Assembly (NCBI RefSeq): GCF_002007115.1
Contig: NZ_MVAD01000002.1
Span: forward strand, 1,172,308-1,236,307
Reading direction: 5' to 3'
Source: Massilia sp. KIM
GTDB lineage: Bacteria; Pseudomonadota; Gammaproteobacteria; Burkholderiales; Burkholderiaceae_D
DNA length: 64,000 nt
Part shown: in pieces, positions 48,434-58,080 of the stretch
How the letters are laid out: each line of letters begins with the position of its first letter
Position numbering within the stretch: position 1 is the first letter of the stretch
Translations under genes and position numbers: made by a program
The notes under the pieces: generated by a model
What the model was told of the DNA's origin: nothing
What the model saw: the letters and a program-made list of their open reading frames with translations, nothing else
Database searches by the model: none

Positions 48434-49237
48434 ATGTCCCGTATCGAACAGACTTTCAGCGCGCTGAAGTCCCAGCACAAGACCGGCCTCGTCACCTTCA
48501 TCACCGCGGGCGACCCGGCGCCCGAACTCACCGTCCCGCTGATGCACGCCCTGGTGGAGGGCGGCGCCGACGTCCTCGAACTCGGCGTCCCGTTTTCCGA
48601 TCCGATGGCGGAAGGCCCGGTGATCCAGCGCGCCTGCGAGCGCGCGCTCACTTTCGGCATCGGCCTGAAGGACGTCTTCGGCTTCGTGCGCGAGTTCCGC
48701 AAGACCAACACGCACACGCCGGTGGTGCTGATGGGCTACGCCAACCCGATCGAGCGCGTCGGCCAGGCGAACTTCATCCAGCAGGCCAAGGAAGCGGGCG
48801 CGGACGGCGCGATCGTGGTCGACTACCCGCCGGAGGAGTGCGCCGACTTCGCCGACGCCATGCGTGAGGCTGGCCTCGACCTGATCTTCCTGCTGGCCCC
48901 GACCTCGACCACGGAGCGGGTCAAGCAGGTGGCGAAGCACGGCGGCGGCTTCAGCTACTACGTCTCGCTCAAGGGCGTAACCGGCGCCGGCAGCATCGAC
49001 ACTGCCGACGTGGCGCGTCGGGTCGGCGCGATCCGCGAGCACGTCAAGCTCCCGATCGGCGTCGGCTTCGGCATCCGCGACGCCGCGACCGCCAAAGCCG
49101 TGGCCGAGGTCGCCGACGCCGTGGTCATCGGCAGCCGCATCATCCAGGAACTCGAATCCGTGCCCAAGGAGCAAGCCGTCGAGGCAGTCCGCCGCTTCAC
49201 GTCCGGCATCCGCAGCGCCCTCGACGAGCGCAAATAA
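48434..49237 (+). CDS. trpA: Tryptophan synthase alpha chain
   Basis: 267 residues from the ATG at 48434. Motifs: [60 protein letters not shown] and [13 protein letters not shown] with the catalytic Glu in LELGVP. It cleaves indole-3-glycerol phosphate. It ends the fimV-truA-trp cluster; a repeat-rich region follows. Confidence 0.97.
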   Translation: MSRIEQTFSALKSQHKTGLVTFITAGDPAPELTVPLMHALVEGGADVLELGVPFSDPMAEGPVIQRACERALTFGIGLKDVFGFVREFRKTNTHTPVVLMGYANPIERVGQANFIQQAKEAGADGAIVVDYPPEECADFADAMREAGLDLIFLLAPTSTTERVKQVAKHGGGFSYYVSLKGVTGAGSIDTADVARRVGAIREHVKLPIGVGFGIRDAATAKAVAEVADAVVIGSRIIQELESVPKEQAVEAVRRFTSGIRSALDERK

Positions 49238-49242
49238 AACCG

Positions 49243-49700
49243 GGGTCGGAGTCGACTTTTCGAGCAATTCCCCCGAATTGCCAGAAACTCGACACCGACC
49301 CTCATTTCCCGCCACCAAACCACCTTCAACAAAAATAGGGTCGGAGTCGACTTTTTGGGCAATTCCTCAAAGTTGTCAAAGAATTCGACTCCGACCCTAT
49401 TTCTCTTTTTGGACGCCAGCTCGTCCTGATCTTCAAATTTACTCGCCAAGAAATTGTTCGTTCCCTGGCAACCCTTCTCAGACAAATCTTCTGAGGCTCC
49501 ACCGCTGTAGTCCTACCTGATCAATTGATTCAAAAGTAGGGTCGGAGTCGAATTTCGGAGAAATTGTCTCGATCTTCTTCAAAAGTAGGGTCGGAGTCGA
49601 TTTTTTGAGTGATTTCTTTGTGACGCGGCCGGGTGACGGCTGAGCGGCCGCGTGTCGGCTGAGAAAAGTTGTCAAAAAATTCGACTCCGACCCTAGTTTT
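49243..49700. repeat. Repeat cluster with core GGGTCGGAGTCGA (hairpin-forming)
   Basis: Forward copies start at 49243, 49334, 49535 and 49581. Inverted copies lie at 49289-49301 (one degenerate), 49385-49401 and 49681-49700. The 17-bp arms 49334-49350 and 49385-49401 are perfect complements, as are 49581-49600 and 49681-49700 except for one position, with an 80-bp loop. No gene is supportable between 49238 and 49791. The family is unrelated to the CCCGCC elements. Similar GGGTC-GAGTCGA units accompany REP-associated tyrosine transposases in other genomes; none is in this window. Confidence 0.8.
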
Positions 49701-49818
49701 GGTTTTGCTGAAGGCTCGCACTTAGGCGGGGTGCATATAGTCGGGGCGCGATATTCTCCGCGCTTCGTCGGTGGAGTAGAGTGGGAATGCCATGTGGCAT
49801 GTCATTCTCTATCTCATC

Positions 49819-50094
49819 ATGAAAAAACAGGTGGTGCATATTTCGGCGATGCAGTCGGCTAAGGTTATGGCCGCAATTTATCTGGTGCTGTCGATTCCCT
49901 TCGGCTTGCTGATGGCGGTCCCGATGCTGATGGGAGAGCAGCCGATGTCGATTCTCGTGCTGGTGCTGATGCCGATCCTGTACTGCGTCATCGGCTTCGT
50001 GTTCACCCTGGTTGGCGCCTGGATCTATAACCTCGTGGCGGCGCGCATCGGCGGTTTCGAGTTCACTACGGCGGAGGTGGGCGAACGCTCCTGA
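49819..50094 (+). CDS. Small two-helix membrane protein, unknown function
   Basis: 91 residues from the ATG at 49819 (MKKQVVHISAMQSAKVMAAIYL), or 100 from an ATG at 49792. Two or three hydrophobic segments are clear (AAIYLVLSIPFGLLMAVPML; ILVLVLMPILYCVIGFVFTLVGAWIY), with a conserved-looking cytoplasmic end NLVAARIGGFEFTTAEV. I recognise no enzymatic motif. Homologues seem common in betaproteobacteria but I know of no assigned role. It lies between a repeat region and the accD operon. Confidence 0.65.
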   Translation: MKKQVVHISAMQSAKVMAAIYLVLSIPFGLLMAVPMLMGEQPMSILVLVLMPILYCVIGFVFTLVGAWIYNLVAARIGGFEFTTAEVGERS

Positions 50095-50217
50095 GCCTGA
50101 AAGGGCGGGCTTTGGCGGGCTGTCAAAATGGCAATTGTCGGCTTGCTACGATTCGACAAGCGGCACTTGAGCGGATACACTACCGCGACCTGAAAGATTT
50201 GCCGCAAAGGAGATAAG

Positions 50218-51090
50218 ATGAGTTGGTTGGAAAAATTGCTGCCCCCTCGGATCCAGCGCTCCGACGCCGCCAACCGCAAGACGATGCCCGAAGGGCTGTG
50301 GGTCAAGTGCCCGTCCTGTGAGTCGGTCCTGTACCGCGCGGACCTCGAGTCCAACCTGCACGTCTGCCCCAAGTGCTCCCACCACATGCGCATCCGCGCC
50401 CGCGAGCGCCTCGATGCCCTGCTCGACGAAGGCGGTCGCTATGACATCGGCCAGGAAGCCCTGCCGGTCGATACCCTGAAGTTCAAGGACAGCAAGAAGT
50501 ACCCGGACCGCCTCAAGCAGGCCATGGACGCCACCGGCGAAACCGATGCCCTCGTGGTCCAGGGCGGCTCGATCATGAGCCTGCCGGTCGTGGTGGCCTG
50601 CTTCGAGTTCGAATTCATGGGCGGTTCCATGGGCTCGGTCGTCGGCGAGCGCTTCGTGCGCGGCGCCCAGGTGGCCCTGGAGCAGAAGGTCCCCTTCATC
50701 TGCATCACCGCCACCGGCGGCGCGCGCATGCAGGAAGGCCTGCTGTCGCTGATGCAGATGGCCAAGACCACCGCCATGCTGACCAAGCTGTCGGAAAAGA
50801 AGCTGCCCTTCATTAGCGTGCTGACCGACCCGACCATGGGCGGCGTCTCGGCCTCCTTCGCCTTCATGGGCGACGTGGTGATCGCCGAACCCAAGGCCCT
50901 GATCGGCTTCGCCGGCCCGCGCGTGATCGAGAACACCGTGCGCGAGAAACTGCCGGAAGGCTTCCAGCGCGCCGAGTTCCTGGTCCAGAAGGGCGCCGTC
51001 GACATGATCGTCGACCGCCGCAAGATGCGCGAAGAAATCGCGCGCCTGCTGGCCCTGCTGCAGAACCAGGCCGCCGAAGTCATCGCCTGA
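50218..51090 (+). CDS. accD: Acetyl-CoA carboxylase carboxyltransferase subunit beta
   Basis: 290 residues. The N-terminal zinc ribbon is [31 protein letters not shown]; the carboxyltransferase core includes [37 protein letters not shown] and [13 protein letters not shown]. It works with AccA to make malonyl-CoA. A GGAG ribosome-binding site precedes the ATG. First gene of accD-folC-SPOR-cvpA-purF. Confidence 0.97.
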   Translation: MSWLEKLLPPRIQRSDAANRKTMPEGLWVKCPSCESVLYRADLESNLHVCPKCSHHMRIRARERLDALLDEGGRYDIGQEALPVDTLKFKDSKKYPDRLKQAMDATGETDALVVQGGSIMSLPVVVACFEFEFMGGSMGSVVGERFVRGAQVALEQKVPFICITATGGARMQEGLLSLMQMAKTTAMLTKLSEKKLPFISVLTDPTMGGVSASFAFMGDVVIAEPKALIGFAGPRVIENTVREKLPEGFQRAEFLVQKGAVDMIVDRRKMREEIARLLALLQNQAAEVIA

Positions 51091-51188
51091 CTTTACTTGC
51101 CTGACCCTGCTTGCCTGATTGATCCCCTTGCGGTGCGCCCCGGCGCGCCGCATCGCGTTTCTACAACGCGCCGGCCAAACGTCCCGCT

Positions 51189-52487
51189 ATGTCCACTCTC
51201 CCGACCACCTTGCCCGACTGGCTCGCGCTGATCGAGTCGCGCCACGCCGAAACCCATATCGACATGGGCCTCGAGCGCGTGCGCACCGTCAAGGAACGCA
51301 TGCAGCTCGCCTTTTCCTGCCCCGTGATCATGGTCGCCGGCACCAATGGCAAGGGCTCGACCTGCGCCATGCTGGAGTCGATGCTGCTGCAATGCGGCTA
51401 CCGCGTGGGCCTCTACATCAAGCCCCATTTCCTCGACTTCAACGAGCGCGCCCGCATCAACGGCGAGATGGCTAGCGACGAAGCCCTGGTCGCGGCCTTC
51501 AACGCGGTGGAGGCGGCGCGCGGCGAAGTCTCGCTGACCTATTTCGAGTTCACCACGCTGGCCATCATGCACCTGATCGCGCAGGCCGGCGTCGACGTCG
51601 CCATCCTCGAGGTGGGCCTGGGCGGACGCCTGGACGCGGTCAACGTCATCGACGCCGACGTGTCCATCGTCACCAGCATCGACATCGACCATGCCGCCTA
51701 CCTGGGCGACACCCGCGAACAGATCGGCTTCGAGAAGGCCGGCATCTTCCGCCCGGGCAAGACCGCGATCTGCAGCGACCCGGTGCCCCCGCAGTCCCTG
51801 ATCCAGCACGCGGAAAGCATCGGCGCCGACCTCTGGCTGCTGGGCCGCGACTTCAACTACCAGGGCGACCAGCAGCAGTGGAGCTATGGCGGACGCAGCC
51901 AGCGCCGCAACTCGCTGGCCTATCCGGCCCTGCGCGGCGCTAACCAGCTGCTCAACGCCTCGGCCGCGCTGGCCGCGCTCGAAGCCCTGCGCATGCAACT
52001 GCCCTGCGGCGCCCAGGAAGTGCGCGCCGGCCTGGCCATGGTCGAGCTGCCGGGCCGTTTCCAGGTGCTGCCGGGCCGCCCGACCCAGGTGCTGGACGTG
52101 GCCCACAACCCACACGCCGCCGCGACCCTGGCCCTGAACCTGGGCAACATGGGCTTCCACCGCTACACCTATGCGGTGTTCGGCATCATGCAGGACAAGG
52201 ATATCGAAGGCGTGATCGCACCCATGCTGCAGTACGTCGACCACTGGTGCGTGGCCGACCTCGACTCCCCGCGCTCGGCCAAGGCCGGCGACCTGGCCGC
52301 GACGCTGCAGGCCCACAGGCCGGCCGGCGCCAAGGAAGGCGACTTTTCCGTCACCCCCTTCGCCAACCCGGCCGAGGCCTATGCGAATGCCCTCAGCCGT
52401 GCAGGGGAGAATGATAGAATTGTGGTCTTTGGCTCGTTCTACACGGTCGCAGGCGTGATGGCGGCCCGCAAATCTTCTCTTCACTGA
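51189..52487 (+). CDS. folC: Bifunctional folylpolyglutamate synthase / dihydrofolate synthase
   Basis: 432 residues. Mur-ligase-like ATP motif VAGTNGKGSTCAML, FLDFNERARINGE (substrate lid), LEVGLGGRLDAVN, SIDIDHAAYLGDT and DVAHNPHA. It adds glutamate to folates. It is followed 12 bp later by the SPOR-domain gene. Confidence 0.95.
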   Translation: MSTLPTTLPDWLALIESRHAETHIDMGLERVRTVKERMQLAFSCPVIMVAGTNGKGSTCAMLESMLLQCGYRVGLYIKPHFLDFNERARINGEMASDEALVAAFNAVEAARGEVSLTYFEFTTLAIMHLIAQAGVDVAILEVGLGGRLDAVNVIDADVSIVTSIDIDHAAYLGDTREQIGFEKAGIFRPGKTAICSDPVPPQSLIQHAESIGADLWLLGRDFNYQGDQQQWSYGGRSQRRNSLAYPALRGANQLLNASAALAALEALRMQLPCGAQEVRAGLAMVELPGRFQVLPGRPTQVLDVAHNPHAAATLALNLGNMGFHRYTYAVFGIMQDKDIEGVIAPMLQYVDHWCVADLDSPRSAKAGDLAATLQAHRPAGAKEGDFSVTPFANPAEAYANALSRAGENDRIVVFGSFYTVAGVMAARKSSLH

Positions 52488-52499
52488 TCGACAAAACGC

Positions 52500-53438
52500 A
52501 TGGGCTTGTTCTCGTTCGGCAATAAAAACAAGCAAGAAACTGTCCGGGACAGCGGGCATTTCGTCAAGGACGACGATGCCGCCTTCACCGAGCGCGCCCG
52601 CTCCAAGCGCGCTTCCAGCGCCGGCGAGGGCGCGCGCCGCGGGCGCGGACCGGATCCGGTCTTGCCAGAAAAGAAACGCGCACGCCGCCGCCTGGTCGGC
52701 GCCGTCGCCCTGGCCCTGGCGGCCGCCGTCGGCCTGCCGATGCTGCTCGACTCCGAGCCCAAGCCGCTGGCCGGCGACATCGCCATCAACATCCCTTCCA
52801 AGGACAAGGCCGCGCCGCTGCCGGTGCCGTCCGAGCCCGCGCCTGCGCCAGCCGCGCCGGTGGCGGCGGAGGACAGCGTGGACAGCGGCGAGGAGATCGT
52901 CGACGCCCCGGCGCCCGCTGCTGCCGCGCCCGCCGCCAAGCCGGCCGCCGCTGCCATGCCCGCGGCCGAGCCGCCGCCGGTGCGCAGCGTCGAGGCCAAG
53001 CCGGTCGTGACCGAACCGAAGCACGAGACGCCCAAGCCGGAGAAAAAGCCCGAGCCGGAGAAGAAGCCCGAGCCGGAGAAAAAGCCCAAGCTGGCCGAGG
53101 CCAAGCCGGCCGACAAGGAAAAAAACGAGAAACCCGCCGCCGCCAAGCCGGCCCGCGCCGACGACAGCGCGCGCGCCATGGCCATCCTCGAGGGCAAGGC
53201 GGCCGACAAGGCCGAAGGCCCGGCGCCGCGCTACGTGGTCCAGGTCGCGGCCCTGGCCAGCGAAGAGAAGGTGGCCGAACTGCGCAGCCGCCTGAGCGCG
53301 GCCGGCATTTCCTCCTTCACCCAGAAGAACGGCGAGCTGATCCGTGTGCGCGTCGGCCCCTTCAGCAAGGAAGAGGCGGAGAGGGTGCGCGCCAAGCTGG
53401 GCGGCATCGGCATGTCGGGCACGATGGTGCCGCTCTGA
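52500..53438 (+). CDS. SPOR domain protein (DedD-like)
   Basis: 312 residues. One membrane helix near 65-82 (RLVGAVALALAAAVGLPMLL), then a periplasmic Ala/Pro-rich stretch, three repeats of PEKKPEPEKK type (about 181-200), and a C-terminal SPOR domain (YVVQVAALASEEKVAELRSRL...RVRVGPFSKEEAERVRAKL). SPOR domains bind denuded septal peptidoglycan; DedD acts in division. Position between folC and cvpA is the classical dedD location. Lys/Pro repeats may vary in number between strains. Confidence 0.85.
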   Translation: MGLFSFGNKNKQETVRDSGHFVKDDDAAFTERARSKRASSAGEGARRGRGPDPVLPEKKRARRRLVGAVALALAAAVGLPMLLDSEPKPLAGDIAINIPSKDKAAPLPVPSEPAPAPAAPVAAEDSVDSGEEIVDAPAPAAAAPAAKPAAAAMPAAEPPPVRSVEAKPVVTEPKHETPKPEKKPEPEKKPEPEKKPKLAEAKPADKEKNEKPAAAKPARADDSARAMAILEGKAADKAEGPAPRYVVQVAALASEEKVAELRSRLSAAGISSFTQKNGELIRVRVGPFSKEEAERVRAKLGGIGMSGTMVPL

Positions 53439-53455
53439 AGCAGGGTTGAGCAGGC

Positions 53456-53944
53456 GTGACGATTTTCGATTATCTTGTCCTGTTCGTGCTGGTCTCGTCC
53501 GTCGTCATCAGCACCCTGCGCGGGCTGGTGAAGGAAATCCTGTCGCTGCTGGGCTGGATCGTCGCCTTCGTGGTGGCCAATGCCTACGGCGCAGCCCTGG
53601 CGCCCATGTTGCCGGATATGCTGCCCGGCGGCACGACCCGCCTGATCGTGGCCTTCGTGCTGCTGTTCCTGGGCGTAAGAATATTGATGGGCCTGCTGTC
53701 GCTGGCGATCGGCGCCCTGGTGGAAGCCACCGGGCTCAGCCTCGCCGACCGCGGCCTCGGAGGATTGTTTGGCTTGGCGCGAGGCATTGTAATCGTGCTG
53801 TCCGCCGTCATATTGTGTGGGATGACGTCCATCCCGCAACAGGCGTTCTGGAGAGATGCGCTGCTCTCGCCCATGGCGGAAACCGGCGCGCGCACCGTCA
53901 AGCCCTTCCTTCCTGCTGCGTTGGCGCAGCACGTGAAATTCTGA
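53456..53944 (+). CDS. cvpA: CvpA family membrane protein
   Basis: 162 residues from a GTG at 53456. Four hydrophobic segments start at FDYLVLFVLVSSVVISTLRGLVKEILSLLGWIVAFVVANAYG. CvpA is needed for colicin V production in E. coli and more generally affects envelope integrity. It immediately precedes purF, as usual. Confidence 0.9.
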   Translation: MTIFDYLVLFVLVSSVVISTLRGLVKEILSLLGWIVAFVVANAYGAALAPMLPDMLPGGTTRLIVAFVLLFLGVRILMGLLSLAIGALVEATGLSLADRGLGGLFGLARGIVIVLSAVILCGMTSIPQQAFWRDALLSPMAETGARTVKPFLPAALAQHVKF

Positions 53945-53992
53945 ACTTTGAACTTTTTAGCAATCAAGTAGTCCAGCTTTTAGGAGCACACC

Positions 53993-55516
53993 ATGTGTGG
54001 CATCGTCGGCGTCGTCTCGCATTCCCCCGTCAACCAGCTTCTCTATGACGCCTTGCTGCTCTTGCAGCACCGCGGCCAGGATGCGGCGGGCATTGCGACC
54101 AATCACAGCAGCATGTTTTCCATGTTCAAGGCCAACGGCCTGGTACGTGACGTGTTCCGTACCCGTAACATGCGTTCGCTGCACGGCAATACCGGTATCG
54201 GCCATTGCCGCTACCCGACCGCCGGCTCCTCGAGCGAGGAAGAAGCCCAGCCGTTCTACGTGAACGCGCCTTTCGGCATCACCCTGGCCCACAACGGCAA
54301 CCTGACCAACCAGGCCGAGCTCAAGGAAGAGCTGTTCCGCAAGGACCGCCGCCACATCAATACCGATTCCGACTCCGAAGTGCTGCTCAACGTGCTGGCC
54401 CACGAAGTCCAGGAAGCGGCCGACGGCTATACCCTGAGCACCGACGCCATCTTCAAGGCGGTCGCCGCGGTGCACCGCCGCGTGCGCGGCGCCTATGCGG
54501 TGGTGGCCCAGATCGCCGGCCACGGCATGCTGGCCTTCCGCGACCCCTTCGGCATCCGTCCGCTGTGCATCGGCGTCAACGAAGGCGAGCAGGGTACCGA
54601 ATACCTGGTGGCCAGCGAATCGGTGGCCCTGGAAGGCCTGGGCTTCCGCTTTGTGCGCGACATCGCGCCGGGCGAAGCGGTCTTCATCGACAACGACGGC
54701 AATCTGCACGAGCGCCAGTGCGCCGAGAACCCGAGCCTGAATCCCTGCGCCTTCGAATTCGTCTACCTGGCCCGCCCGGACTCGGTGATCGACGGCGCCT
54801 CGGTCTACGCCACCCGCCTCAAGATGGGCGAGTACCTGGCCGACAAGATCCGCAAGGAGATCCCGGTCGAGGAGATCGACGTCGTGATGCCGATCCCCGA
54901 TTCCTCGCGTCCGGCGGCGATCCAGCTGGCCCTCAAGCTGGGCGTGGAATACCGCGAAGGCTTCATCAAGAACCGCTACATCGGCCGCACCTTCATCATG
55001 CCGGGCCAGGGCATGCGCAAGAAGTCGGTGCGCCAGAAGCTCAACGCGATCAGCTCCGAATTCAAGGACAAGAACGTGCTGCTGGTGGACGACTCGATCG
55101 TGCGCGGCACCACCAGCCGCGAGATCGTGCAGATGGCGCGCGAAGCCGGCGCCCGCAAGGTCTTCTTCGCCTCGGCCGCGCCGCCGGTGCTCTACCCGAA
55201 CGTGTACGGCATCGACATGCCGACCCGCGACGAGCTGATCGCCCACGGCCGCACCGTCGAGGAAGTGTGCAAGGAGATCACCGCCGACCGCGTGGTCTAC
55301 CAGGACGTGGACGCGCTCAAGCGCGCCATCTCGAGCGTGAATCCGGCGCTGAAGAGCTTCGAGGCCTCCTGCTTCGACGGCATCTACGTGACCGGCGACG
55401 TGACCCCGGCCTACCTCGACAGCCTGGAAGCCGCGCGCCACAAGCCGAGCAAGAAGGGCGCCGAGGACGCGGTGCGCACCCAGCTCAACCTGAACCCGCC
55501 TGTCGCCGCGGAGTAA
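53993..55516 (+). CDS. purF: Amidophosphoribosyltransferase
   Basis: 507 residues. The mature N-terminus MCGIVGVVS exposes the nucleophile Cys2; [17 protein letters not shown] and LAHNGNLTN complete the glutaminase site. The PRPP loop [17 protein letters not shown] closes the phosphoribosyltransferase site. It makes phosphoribosylamine, the first step of purine synthesis. The next gene starts 4 bp after the stop. Confidence 0.97.
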   Translation: MCGIVGVVSHSPVNQLLYDALLLLQHRGQDAAGIATNHSSMFSMFKANGLVRDVFRTRNMRSLHGNTGIGHCRYPTAGSSSEEEAQPFYVNAPFGITLAHNGNLTNQAELKEELFRKDRRHINTDSDSEVLLNVLAHEVQEAADGYTLSTDAIFKAVAAVHRRVRGAYAVVAQIAGHGMLAFRDPFGIRPLCIGVNEGEQGTEYLVASESVALEGLGFRFVRDIAPGEAVFIDNDGNLHERQCAENPSLNPCAFEFVYLARPDSVIDGASVYATRLKMGEYLADKIRKEIPVEEIDVVMPIPDSSRPAAIQLALKLGVEYREGFIKNRYIGRTFIMPGQGMRKKSVRQKLNAISSEFKDKNVLLVDDSIVRGTTSREIVQMAREAGARKVFFASAAPPVLYPNVYGIDMPTRDELIAHGRTVEEVCKEITADRVVYQDVDALKRAISSVNPALKSFEASCFDGIYVTGDVTPAYLDSLEAARHKPSKKGAEDAVRTQLNLNPPVAAE

Positions 55517-55520
55517 GCCG

Positions 55521-56771
55521 ATGAGCGAGACGTCCAAGTCCTCCAGCTACGGCTTCACCACGACCATCCTGCACAACGACCGCCGCAAGGCGATCGAGCA
55601 GGGCTCGCTGCACAAGCCGGTGCATACCTCGGTGGCCTTCGGCTACGGCGACGCGCGCCAGCTGGCCAGCGTCTTCCAGGGCAAGGAGCCGGGCTTCCGC
55701 TACGGCCGCCAGGGCAACCCGACCGTCAGCGCGCTCGAGGACAAGATCACGAAGATGGAAGACGGGGTTGCCTCGCTCTGCTTCGCCACCGGCATGGGCG
55801 CCATCGGTGCGCTGTTCCAGGCGCTGCTCAGGGCGGGCGACCACGTGGTCTCCTCGTCCTTCCTGTTCGGGAACACCAACAGCCTGTGGCAGACCGTGGC
55901 GGGGCAGGGCGTGGACGTGGCCTTCGTGGACGCGACCGAGGTCGCCAACGTGGAAGCGGCGCTGACGCCGAACACCCGCCTGGTGTTCGTCGAGACCATC
56001 GCCAACCCGCGCACCCAGGTGGCCGACCTGGCGCGCATCGGCCAGCTGTGCCGCGAGCGCGGCATCCTCTACGTAGTGGACAACACCATGACCACGCCCT
56101 ATCTGTTCCGTCCGAAGTCGGTCGGCGCGGGCCTGGTGGTGAACTCGCTGACCAAGTCGATCGGCGGCCACGGCATCGCCCTGGGCGGCGCCCTGACCGA
56201 CACCGGCCTGTTCGACTGGAGCGCCTATCCGAACATCGCCCCGAACTTCCGCAAGCAGCCGGCCCAGGCCCAGGGCATGGCCCAGCTGCGTGCCAAGGCC
56301 CTCCGCGACTTCGGCGCGGCCCTGGGGCCGGAGGCGGCCCACCACATCGCGGTCGGCGCCGAGACCCTGGCCCTGCGCATGGAACGCACCAGCGCCAATG
56401 CGCTGGCGCTGGCCTCCATGCTGGAAGCCGACGAGCGGGTGGCGGCGGTGCATTATCCGGGCCTCGCCTCGCATCCCCAGCACGGGATCACGAAGGAGCT
56501 GTTCCGTTCGGCGGGCTCGCTGATGTCCTTCGAGCTCAAGGACGGCATCGACTGCTTCGATTACCTGAACCGGCTCAAGCTCGGCATCCCGGCCAGCAAC
56601 CTGGGCGACACCCGCACCCTGGTGATTCCGGTGGCGCACACCATCTTCTTCGAGATGGGACCGGAGCGCCGCGCCAGCATGGGCATCGCCGAGTCCCTGA
56701 TCCGGGTCTCGGTCGGGATCGAGGACACGGACGACCTGCTGGCGGACTTCCGCCAGGCGCTCGACGCCTGA
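55521..56771 (+). CDS. Cystathionine gamma-synthase family PLP enzyme
   Basis: 416 residues of the Cys/Met metabolism PLP-dependent family. RYGRQGNPTVSALEDK, CFATGMGAIGALF, the PLP aspartate in VVDNTMTTPYL, and Schiff-base lysine in NSLTKSIGGHG. It resembles the subgroup found after purF in Burkholderiales and annotated only at family level; O-succinylhomoserine sulfhydrylase (MetZ) is the usual gene in this position in some relatives, but the N-terminus here differs. Sulphur amino-acid metabolism is the likely role; substrate unproven. Confidence 0.8.
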   Translation: MSETSKSSSYGFTTTILHNDRRKAIEQGSLHKPVHTSVAFGYGDARQLASVFQGKEPGFRYGRQGNPTVSALEDKITKMEDGVASLCFATGMGAIGALFQALLRAGDHVVSSSFLFGNTNSLWQTVAGQGVDVAFVDATEVANVEAALTPNTRLVFVETIANPRTQVADLARIGQLCRERGILYVVDNTMTTPYLFRPKSVGAGLVVNSLTKSIGGHGIALGGALTDTGLFDWSAYPNIAPNFRKQPAQAQGMAQLRAKALRDFGAALGPEAAHHIAVGAETLALRMERTSANALALASMLEADERVAAVHYPGLASHPQHGITKELFRSAGSLMSFELKDGIDCFDYLNRLKLGIPASNLGDTRTLVIPVAHTIFFEMGPERRASMGIAESLIRVSVGIEDTDDLLADFRQALDA

Positions 56772-56889
56772 GCCGTATCCGCTTCGTCAATACGCGGCCG
56801 GCTTCATGCCGGCGTTGTGTTTTGGCGGTTGAGCGCAGCAGCGGAATACCGCTATCATGGGTGTTCGATCGGCCTTTTACGACAACCCC

Positions 56890-57612
56890 ATGAAACGTTC
56901 GCTTTCCATCCTGACCCTGTCCCTGCTGCTGTCCACCCAGGCCTTCGCCGGCGAGCTCGAAGACGCGCACGCCGCCTTCGAGAAGAAGGATTACGCGACC
57001 GCGCTCAAGCTCTACACCAAGCTGGCCAACGCGGGCAATCCGGAAGCCCAGCAGCACCTGGGGCAGATGTACTGGTACGGTGAGGCGGGGGAGGTGGACG
57101 AGGCCAAGGCCGAGGCGCTGTTCCGCAAGGCGGCGGCCAAGGGCAACAAGGTGGCGGCTGCCTCGCTGGACGTGATGAAGCAGCGCGTCGAGCGGCGCGC
57201 GGACATCGATTACTGGGTCAAGGGCTATGACGGCGCCGACCTGAAGTCGGGCGAATTCCGTTGCCCGGCGCCGCGCATTCCGGCCATGTCCAAGATCAAC
57301 GAAGAGATCGACCGGGTGGGTGCGGCGGTGAATACCTGGCAGAACTGCTACAACAAGTTCGTCACCAACCTGAACGCGAATTCGCCGCTGACCAAGAAGA
57401 TTCCTGCGGATATCGCCAAGCTCATGAACAAGCAGGAAACCGAGGCCTCGGCGGCCCACCTGGAACGGGTGCGAGAGAACGTCGCGGAGGAGGCGAAAGT
57501 GAGCTCGAAGCTGATCCTGGCGGACTTCGCGGCGTGGAAGGCGGCGACCGAGGCCTACGTGCTGCAGCACAATGCCATGATCAAGAATGCGGCGGCGGAG
57601 AAGGGCAAGTAA
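56890..57612 (+). CDS. Exported Sel1-like repeat protein
   Basis: 240 residues from the ATG at 56890. Signal peptide MKRSLSILTLSLLLSTQAFA, then a Sel1/TPR-like block (AHAAFEKKDYATALKLYTKLANAGNPEAQQHLGQMYWYGEAGEVDEAKAEALFRKAAAKGN) and a helical C-terminal half rich in Ala/Lys/Glu. Probably periplasmic. The last 87 bp of the coding region are duplicated 225 bp downstream. Function unknown. Confidence 0.7.
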   Translation: MKRSLSILTLSLLLSTQAFAGELEDAHAAFEKKDYATALKLYTKLANAGNPEAQQHLGQMYWYGEAGEVDEAKAEALFRKAAAKGNKVAAASLDVMKQRVERRADIDYWVKGYDGADLKSGEFRCPAPRIPAMSKINEEIDRVGAAVNTWQNCYNKFVTNLNANSPLTKKIPADIAKLMNKQETEASAAHLERVRENVAEEAKVSSKLILADFAAWKAATEAYVLQHNAMIKNAAAEKGK

Positions 57613-57975
57613 TACGCTGGGGGTGGTTCAGGCAAACTTGGGTCCCGGCCTGCGCCGGGACGACGTGCTGGCGCCGGAGGCCGAAGTCGCTTCGCCGGAG
57701 TGCTCCGCACCCTCAACCAACGTCGTCCCGGCGAAGGCCGGGACCCAAGTTTCGCGGCGTGGAAGGCGGCGGCCGGGGTCTATATGTTGCAGCACAATGC
57801 CATGATCAAGGATGCGGCGGCGGAGAAGGGCAAGTAATACGCTTGGGGTGGTTCGCGCAAACTTGGGTCCCCGCCTCCGCGGGGACGACGTGTTTGGGTA
57901 CGTGGCCGAAGTCACACACACACCAACGCTTCCCTGACTTAACCAACGTCATCCCCGCGAAGGCGGGGATCCAAG
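57526..57975. repeat. 225-bp tandem duplication carrying a gene end and a REP pair
   Basis: Unit 1 (57526-57750) begins in the last 87 bp of the Sel1-like gene; unit 2 (57751-57975) repeats it exactly 225 bp later, including FAAWKAA...AEKGK codons, the stop and the following GTGGTTC. Each unit carries a head-to-head REP pair (57635-57666 with 57720-57751; 57860-57891 with 57946-57977). The stems differ between units (CCCGGCC against CCCCGCC) but stay self-complementary. The 57613-58079 gap contains no intact gene. Confidence 0.88.
57751..57838 (+). pseudogene. Detached copy of the Sel1-like gene's 3' end
   Basis: Bases 57751-57837 encode a diverged copy of the last 28 residues and stop of the Sel1-like protein (about ten base differences in 87) without a start or signal peptide. 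It arose with the 225-bp tandem duplication and is not a gene of its own. Confidence 0.8.
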
Positions 57976-58080
57976 TTCGCAGCGCAGTGTTACAGCAACC
58001 CGCAGTGGCATTCGCAGCGCAGTGTTACAGCAACCCGCAGCGGCCTTCGCAGCGCAGGGTTACGGCACCGCGCCGCAGCT
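57976..58080. repeat. 35-bp tandem repeat, three units, ending in lexA stop
   Basis: Units 57976-58010, 58011-58045 and 58046-58080 start TTCGCAGCGCAG and differ at few positions (units 1 and 2 by two; unit 3 more). The first base of unit 1 is exactly where the third 225-bp period would begin. The third unit ends on the lexA stop codon (TCA read on + at 58080-58082). Confidence 0.85.

Noticed and set aside
55521..56771. Firm assignment as metZ (O-succinylhomoserine sulfhydrylase)
   Set aside because: Position after purF suggests it, but the N-terminus and internal motifs fit a different cystathionine gamma-synthase-family subgroup.
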